DNA of 10,005 bases from CAYNWK01 sp964400875 (lineage in GTDB: Bacteria; Chloroflexota; Anaerolineae; Anaerolineales; UBA4823): the NCBI GenBank assembly GCA_964400875.1, contig CAYNWK010000154.1, forward strand, positions 1 through 10,005, written 5' to 3'. The notes under the pieces are model-generated. The model worked only from the letters and a program-made list of their open reading frames with translations. It was not told the DNA's origin and ran no database searches. The position numbers were made by a program, and so were the translations under genes. Within the stretch, counting starts at the first letter, position 1; each line of letters begins with the position of its first letter. Below are positions 6,083 to 10,005 of this stretch, in pieces.

Positions 6083-6844
6083 TTTTAGTACGAGGTGGTT
6101 CACGCCCGTCTGCCAATCCAGACTTTACAAATTTGCCTCCCTTCCGGGTATTTTTCTTGGTCTCACCTTCTTACGAGACGCAGACCGCAGCTGGGACTTC
6201 ATAAGAATGCTGAGACCATCCTTGCTCAGAAGAGGCGCTCAACGCAGAATCTTCTTCTACGCGGGTTTTCCAGGCGTTTGAAGGTTTGGATGTACTCTCT
6301 GTATTGGTCAACGACCACTGGGTATTTCGTCTGGGGTGAAGTGTTTGGTTGAAATCGACATGACAGAATCAGTTGTGGGATAGATCGGCAATCAAAGCAG
6401 TCCGGGCAGTCGCTACGTACAGGGAAATTCGCGAAAATGGGCATCCACCCTGTGGAATATGATTTAATTGGCAGATGGGGGAGGGAAAAATATTATTTCC
6501 GCAAATCTGGATGGCATGGATGACTAAACTCAACCGTGTGCCTAAAATTTAGATCGCATTATTCATACTTTTGATCGTTTTCCTTACGGGTTTTACTCTC
6601 AATCTCGGGGCGTATTCCTGAATGTAATACAAGATACGGGAATTACCTCTACTTCTTATTCATAATTTCCTATTGCGGTGAGCCTCAAAAATTAGATGGG
6701 TCAATGGGGGAAATCCGCGACCCTACGGTGATACCTTGTTTTCATATTTGCTACGATAGATATAAAGCAGCTCCTTGATTTGACGCCTGTCGCCGGTTTA
6801 TCAGGGATTCTCTTCCGTCAGACCCTTTTAGGTAAGGAGGCAGT
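6083..6844. other. Long stretch without a recognisable gene
   Basis: In these 762 bases all frames are short and none matches a family I know. Visible items are weak: a 7-bp inverted repeat GGTCTCA (6159-6165) with TGAGACC (6211-6217), with GAGAC at 6175-6179 as an alternative partner of GTCTC; a 28-codon open frame from the ATG at 6437 without a ribosome-binding site; and a possible promoter near 6761. No clear terminator follows the ATPase gene. The stretch may be decayed coding DNA or an unrecognised non-coding element. Confidence 0.55.
6761..6766 (+). promoter_or_regulatory. Possible -10 box for the winged-helix gene
   Basis: TATAAA (6761-6766) matches five of six -10 positions. The best -35-like hexamer is TTGTTT (6736-6741), with a long spacer of 19 bp. 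The leader would be about 70 bases and ends in a very strong ribosome-binding site, TAAGGAGG (6833-6840). The call is tentative. Confidence 0.28.
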
Positions 6845-8014
6845 GTGGCTATAAAAATTGGCGATCTCCTGTTCCACGATTGGTTAAGTTATCCTCGCAA
6901 CGGAGGCTGGAGCGATATCTTTATTTTCAAAATGTCGCCTTATCATGGATTACCTCCTGGTGATTATGCAAAGGTCGTGAGAAAATTGGCCAATCTCCTA
7001 GTTAAAATTCGGAGTTCCGCAGGAATTTGGGTCCTGGTTGCTACACCTGATTCCTGGTACACCCTGGCAGTTAAATACGCACTGTGGGATTTCCCGCTGC
7101 CTTTAGCGGTAACTAAACCCAAGGTGATGCCCGATCCAAAAGATTTCACCTATGGACCATATTTTACTCGGGAGCACCCGCCACCCCTGGAGTCTACAGA
7201 GCCATATGTTCAGAAGAGCGCTCTAACCAACATCGAGTTGGCTTGTCTGCGGGTATTGGCCCGGTCGGACTGCGCCTATTCAAAAGAAATCGCCTCTTTG
7301 ACAGGTGTGGAAGAGTCAGAGGCGGTTCAAGCGATGGAACGTCTGGCGGGTGACAAATTTGTGGAACTCAAACCGGGTAAGTGGAAGCCCTATTGGAAGA
7401 TCCGTCGTCCGGGGGTGGCTTATGTACTTCGTAGCTGGTGGATGCCGCCTGGGAAGACGATTAGTATGTGGCGCGAACGCGGGTATCCGGCCTGTAAAGA
7501 GCGGGATGCGTCGGCATACCGCTCTCGGCGCTCATCTTCCGGTCGGCACCGGAGAACGGCTCGCTTATTTCCGGCGTGGTTGCGCCAGGCATGGCCACGG
7601 GCGGATATTATTGCCGGATGGACTGAGGTGACCTGTTATGGCGCGCGCCCGGATGCATTATGCTGGGGGAAGCTGGATGGGGTTGAAACGTTGATTTGGC
7701 TTGAAGTTGAAAGTGGAAATCGTTCGCGGTGGAATCTTCAATCGAAAATCTTGAGACGTTTCAGCCGGGGTCTTATTTATGCCCGTACCCATCAGATCAG
7801 ACTTGTCTTTGTTGTCCTGGGGCCATTTTGGGTGAGAAATGCAATCGTTCCGGGATTTACAAACTTACCTCCTGATGTTGCTGTCGTGTTCGAAGATTGG
7901 AAAGCTTTTGGTTGGCTGCAAGCACCCAGCTGGGGCAAGGTCCGTTGGTCTGATAAAAATTCTTACCGTTCACTACGGAAACTAAATAAGGTTGATAGTT
8001 GGTTTAAAGTGTGA
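6845..8014 (+). CDS. Winged-helix protein with PD-(D/E)XK-like C-terminus (replication-relaxation-like)
   Basis: A 389-residue protein, probably DNA-linked. Residues about 1-110 are not recognised and contain a hydrophobic strand 'GIWVLVATPDSWY'. Residues 126-180 look like a winged helix: 'LTNIELACLRVLARSDCAYS', 'KEIASLTGVEESEAVQAMERL', then a wing 'FVELKPGKWKPYWKI'. Residues 265-330 show 'ARPDALCWG' (D270), 'TLIWLEVESGN' (E287, E289), a Lys (K301) in the next helix, and a strand 'IRLVFVVLG'. This order resembles replication-relaxation proteins of plasmids and mobile elements, which combine a winged helix with a nuclease-like fold. The segment 217-240 is unusually rich in Arg and Ser and may reflect a local frame shift. 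The GTG start is chosen for the perfect TAAGGAGG (6833-6840), though the 4-base gap is short. No replication or transfer gene is nearby. Coding status is firm; the family is tentative. Confidence 0.75.
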   Translation: MAIKIGDLLFHDWLSYPRNGGWSDIFIFKMSPYHGLPPGDYAKVVRKLANLLVKIRSSAGIWVLVATPDSWYTLAVKYALWDFPLPLAVTKPKVMPDPKDFTYGPYFTREHPPPLESTEPYVQKSALTNIELACLRVLARSDCAYSKEIASLTGVEESEAVQAMERLAGDKFVELKPGKWKPYWKIRRPGVAYVLRSWWMPPGKTISMWRERGYPACKERDASAYRSRRSSSGRHRRTARLFPAWLRQAWPRADIIAGWTEVTCYGARPDALCWGKLDGVETLIWLEVESGNRSRWNLQSKILRRFSRGLIYARTHQIRLVFVVLGPFWVRNAIVPGFTNLPPDVAVVFEDWKAFGWLQAPSWGKVRWSDKNSYRSLRKLNKVDSWFKV

Positions 8015-8196
8015 TTTGATCAGTTGAACCGGAACTTGTTCCAGAGGTGTTTCGCGCTAGGGATGAATGCAAAGCTCGACTTTGTGATGGGATCGCGCTC
8101 ATCAGACTGGAACGTACCGAGATCTTGAGTGCGCAAGGACCGCGCAAAGTCAGGTAAAAGTGCCCACACCCACCAAAATGCGCCAGCTCCGGTAGC
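8015..8196. other. Convergent intergenic region, no clear terminator
   Basis: This gap lies between two genes that run toward each other. Small dyads are visible: GGAAC/GTTCC (8031-8042), TGCGC/GCGCA (8130-8146) and CCGGT/ACCGG (8189-8203, overlapping the stop codon of the - strand gene). None is followed by a T-run on either strand, so no intrinsic terminator can be called with confidence. Confidence 0.4.
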
Positions 8197-10005
8197 TCAC
8201 CGGTTCATGATCCAGGTTAGATAATCATCGATCGGCTGGTATTGGGGCGCATCCTCCTGCTCGACTTCCAGATCGTAGAGCGGCACGAGGTCATCATAAC
8301 CTTCCTTGCTCACCTGAACCAGGACCCCATAGAAGTCATCCAACCCTTCAAGCCCGACGACAGTGATCTTATCCTCCACCTTTAAGGGACCGGATTCCTG
8401 TGGTTCGGCGATCACTGCTTCAAACGGGAAAGTTAACCTCTTCTGTAAAAATCGCTCCCAGGCCTTGAACTGTGACAGCTGATCCTCAGGCGATAATCCC
8501 TCCAAGACGGCCTGGATCCGCCGACCTTGCTCCCCCAGAATGACCCATTCGAACTGCTGGGAGCGCTCCCAAATGATCTCGTGGCGATCGTGCGGGTCAT
8601 CCCTGGATTCGGCCAAGACGACCTCATCGGCGGAGAGAAACATCTCGGTCCAATCGAGGCCTGCCTCCACGGACTGTTCGATTGTATCGTCCGGCATCTC
8701 CCTTAAGGTCTGGCTGTCCCACTCGATCAACAGCAAAATCTGTTTGATATCCTCTTCGACGTCAAACTCCTTAATGCGACCCTGCCAGCCGGTCAGGTCC
8801 GTACCGAAATCCGGGTCGCTGATGCCTTTTTTCACCTCGACCACATCGCCGAGCTTGAATCCAGTCTTCTCAACCACGGCCTGTTTCTTGGCCTCGATAA
8901 CGTCTAAATGATTTTGCAGCCACTCGACTGCACCGGCAGTGCGGCGCCAGTAATTCAGGTGATCGCCGGCATAAGAGGCTGCCTCCGCCTCATCGCCCAT
9001 ACCAATCATGGTGGGAGGGACCACCGGGACGCGCTTATGCCCGGTCAGGTAAGCGGGCACATGCGGATTTTGCTTCAGCGCATCCCTCAGTGCTTGGTCG
9101 GACTTTGCCGTGGCGCCTTGCTCGCGGAAAGCCAGCAGCGCCCGGGTATATTGCCACACCGCGGACCAATCATCCGGATACTCCTCGAGCAGCGCGGCCA
9201 GCTGCTCGTAGCGGTTAACCTCCTGTAACAGATCGGTCAGGACATAACGAATGCCCTGGTTGTCGCCGGGATTGAGGCGCAATAACTCCTGGTAGGTCCG
9301 TAGAGACTCTTCTTTACGCCCGCTGCGCCATAGACTAAGGGCTAACCCCTCCATGGCGCGCATGAATGGACGCGTTTCTAGCAATCCCCAGAAGTGCCCC
9401 TCGTTTTCTTCGAAATACGCTTCCCCCAAAGCGCGCCGACCGGCGGCGACCCCCTCCTGGTAATAGTTCAGGGCACTTTCGAGGGTATCGGCCTGCTCTT
9501 CGGCCAGCAGAACGTAAGCGTCGGCGCAATCGGCGGAGATCTTCAGCGCTTTGCGCGCAAGCGAGATGCGCTTCGCTGGATTGGTTTCCTCCCAGGCCTG
9601 ATACATCAGCTCCTGGGCCTCCTGCACCTCGGGCGAGACGGCGGGCTCGCTGAACATGCCGAACATATTCAGCATGCTCCCTTCCATCGCGCGCCGGTCG
9701 AAAGACGGAGCAAATTCGTCGTCAAATTCCTCGTCGATTTCGAAGGGCTCATATCGGTCCAAGGCTTTAGGCAGGTCGCCAGCCGGGTAAATCACCTCTA
9801 CATTCTGCGTCCCCGTGGAACCAATCACCTGAAGGCGTGCCGCAACCGGGCGGATCTCCCCCAAGTCATCCCGCTCCAGGTGATTTTCGATGAACATGGG
9901 GATAGCGCGCAGGGCAGCCGTATAGCACAGGATCTCGTCCCGGTCAGGGCGTCTGACTTCTTCCTCAGCTGGAAAGAAGGTCATGGGCACCGGGTAGGCC
10001 TCCGG
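8197..10005 (-). CDS. TPR protein with SH3/KOW-like and CcbP-like calcium-binding domains (5' end outside window)
   Basis: A cytoplasmic-looking acidic protein of at least 602 residues. The frame stays open to the window edge (PEAYPVPMTFFPAEEE), so the GTG at 9990 and ATG at 9984 are probably internal. Numbering from the GTG: 1-115 is an unrecognised acidic region. Residues 120-310 are helical repeats of TPR/ST7-like type ('KRISLARKALKISADCADAYVLLAEE', then 'SLRTYQELLRLNPGDNQGIRYVL'). Residues 377-460 form an SH3/KOW-like barrel ('LGDVVEVKKGI', 'GWQGRIKEFD', 'LIEWDSQTLREMP'). Residues 508-575 resemble the CcbP family of cyanobacterial calcium-binding proteins ('AWERFLQKRLTFPFEAVIAE', 'DKITVVGLEGLDDFYGVLVQV', 'LVPLYDLEV'). 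No signal peptide or membrane segment is seen in the visible part. The role is unknown; the repeats suggest protein contacts and the CcbP-like end suggests metal or charge-based binding. Domain calls are by pattern only. Confidence 0.82.
   Translation of the reverse strand, partial: PEAYPVPMTFFPAEEEVRRPDRDEILCYTAALRAIPMFIENHLERDDLGEIRPVAARLQVIGSTGTQNVEVIYPAGDLPKALDRYEPFEIDEEFDDEFAPSFDRRAMEGSMLNMFGMFSEPAVSPEVQEAQELMYQAWEETNPAKRISLARKALKISADCADAYVLLAEEQADTLESALNYYQEGVAAGRRALGEAYFEENEGHFWGLLETRPFMRAMEGLALSLWRSGRKEESLRTYQELLRLNPGDNQGIRYVLTDLLQEVNRYEQLAALLEEYPDDWSAVWQYTRALLAFREQGATAKSDQALRDALKQNPHVPAYLTGHKRVPVVPPTMIGMGDEAEAASYAGDHLNYWRRTAGAVEWLQNHLDVIEAKKQAVVEKTGFKLGDVVEVKKGISDPDFGTDLTGWQGRIKEFDVEEDIKQILLLIEWDSQTLREMPDDTIEQSVEAGLDWTEMFLSADEVVLAESRDDPHDRHEIIWERSQQFEWVILGEQGRRIQAVLEGLSPEDQLSQFKAWERFLQKRLTFPFEAVIAEPQESGPLKVEDKITVVGLEGLDDFYGVLVQVSKEGYDDLVPLYDLEVEQEDAPQYQPIDDYLTWIMNR

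Noticed and set aside
6226..6444. A 72-codon - strand frame considered as a possible transposase remnant.
   Set aside because: No DDE, HUH or serine-recombinase motif and no terminal inverted repeats or target duplications could be seen.
6437..6523. A 28-codon frame (MGIHPVEYDLIGRWGREKYY) that could be a small gene.
   Set aside because: There is no ribosome-binding site or promoter, no known family, and it lies in a region of broken frames.
9366..9653. A 95-codon + strand frame very rich in Arg and Pro.
   Set aside because: The composition is that of a shadow frame opposite the GC-rich TPR gene; it has no motif or start signal.
1..10005. CRISPR array, prophage or insertion sequence.
   Set aside because: No regularly spaced direct repeats, phage structural genes, transposases or integrases were found in either strand.

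Overview
The window looks like an accessory stretch of a bacterial chromosome, most likely from the Chloroflexota (Anaerolineae-type). The main hint is the secreted glycosidase, whose mature N-terminus carries the 'VYLPII' stretch right after the signal peptide, a habit of secreted Chloroflexota proteins. The density of AbrB/PIN toxin-antitoxin pairs and the TPR/CcbP-type protein fit this too. The assignment is inference; no rRNA, tRNA or marker gene is present.

Layout: (1) 1-818 is a complete VapBC-type module on the + strand with an extended -10 promoter, an inverted repeat at the expected transcript start, an AbrB-fold antitoxin and an overlapping PIN toxin. (2) 819-1464 has no intact gene. 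It holds a run of four stem-loops (922-1026) and a broken N-terminal fragment of a Fic-family protein (about 1074-1286). (3) 1465-2171 is a second, unrelated VapBC-type module on the - strand with its own operator-like repeats. (4) 2232-4781 (- strand) encodes a large secreted DUF5060/TIM-barrel glycoside hydrolase with an apparent carbohydrate-binding insert. (5) 4782-4951 is a divergent promoter region with a striking 14-bp perfect palindrome centred on a consensus -35. (6) 4952-6082 (+) encodes an AAA_14/DUF4143 ATPase. (7) 6083-6844 is a 762-base stretch with no recognisable gene. (8) 6845-8014 (+) encodes a winged-helix protein with a PD-(D/E)XK-like C-terminus, resembling replication-relaxation proteins. 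(9) 8197-10005 (- strand) encodes a TPR - SH3/KOW-like - CcbP-like protein whose 5' end lies beyond the window.

The genes do not form one pathway. The left 2.2 kb is a cluster of toxin-type modules, two apparently intact and one decayed. The rest are single-gene units with their own promoters. The most unusual signals are non-coding: the stem-loop run at 922-1026, the palindrome at 4904-4935, and the Fic remnant. No CRISPR array, transposase, integrase or defence operon was recognised.
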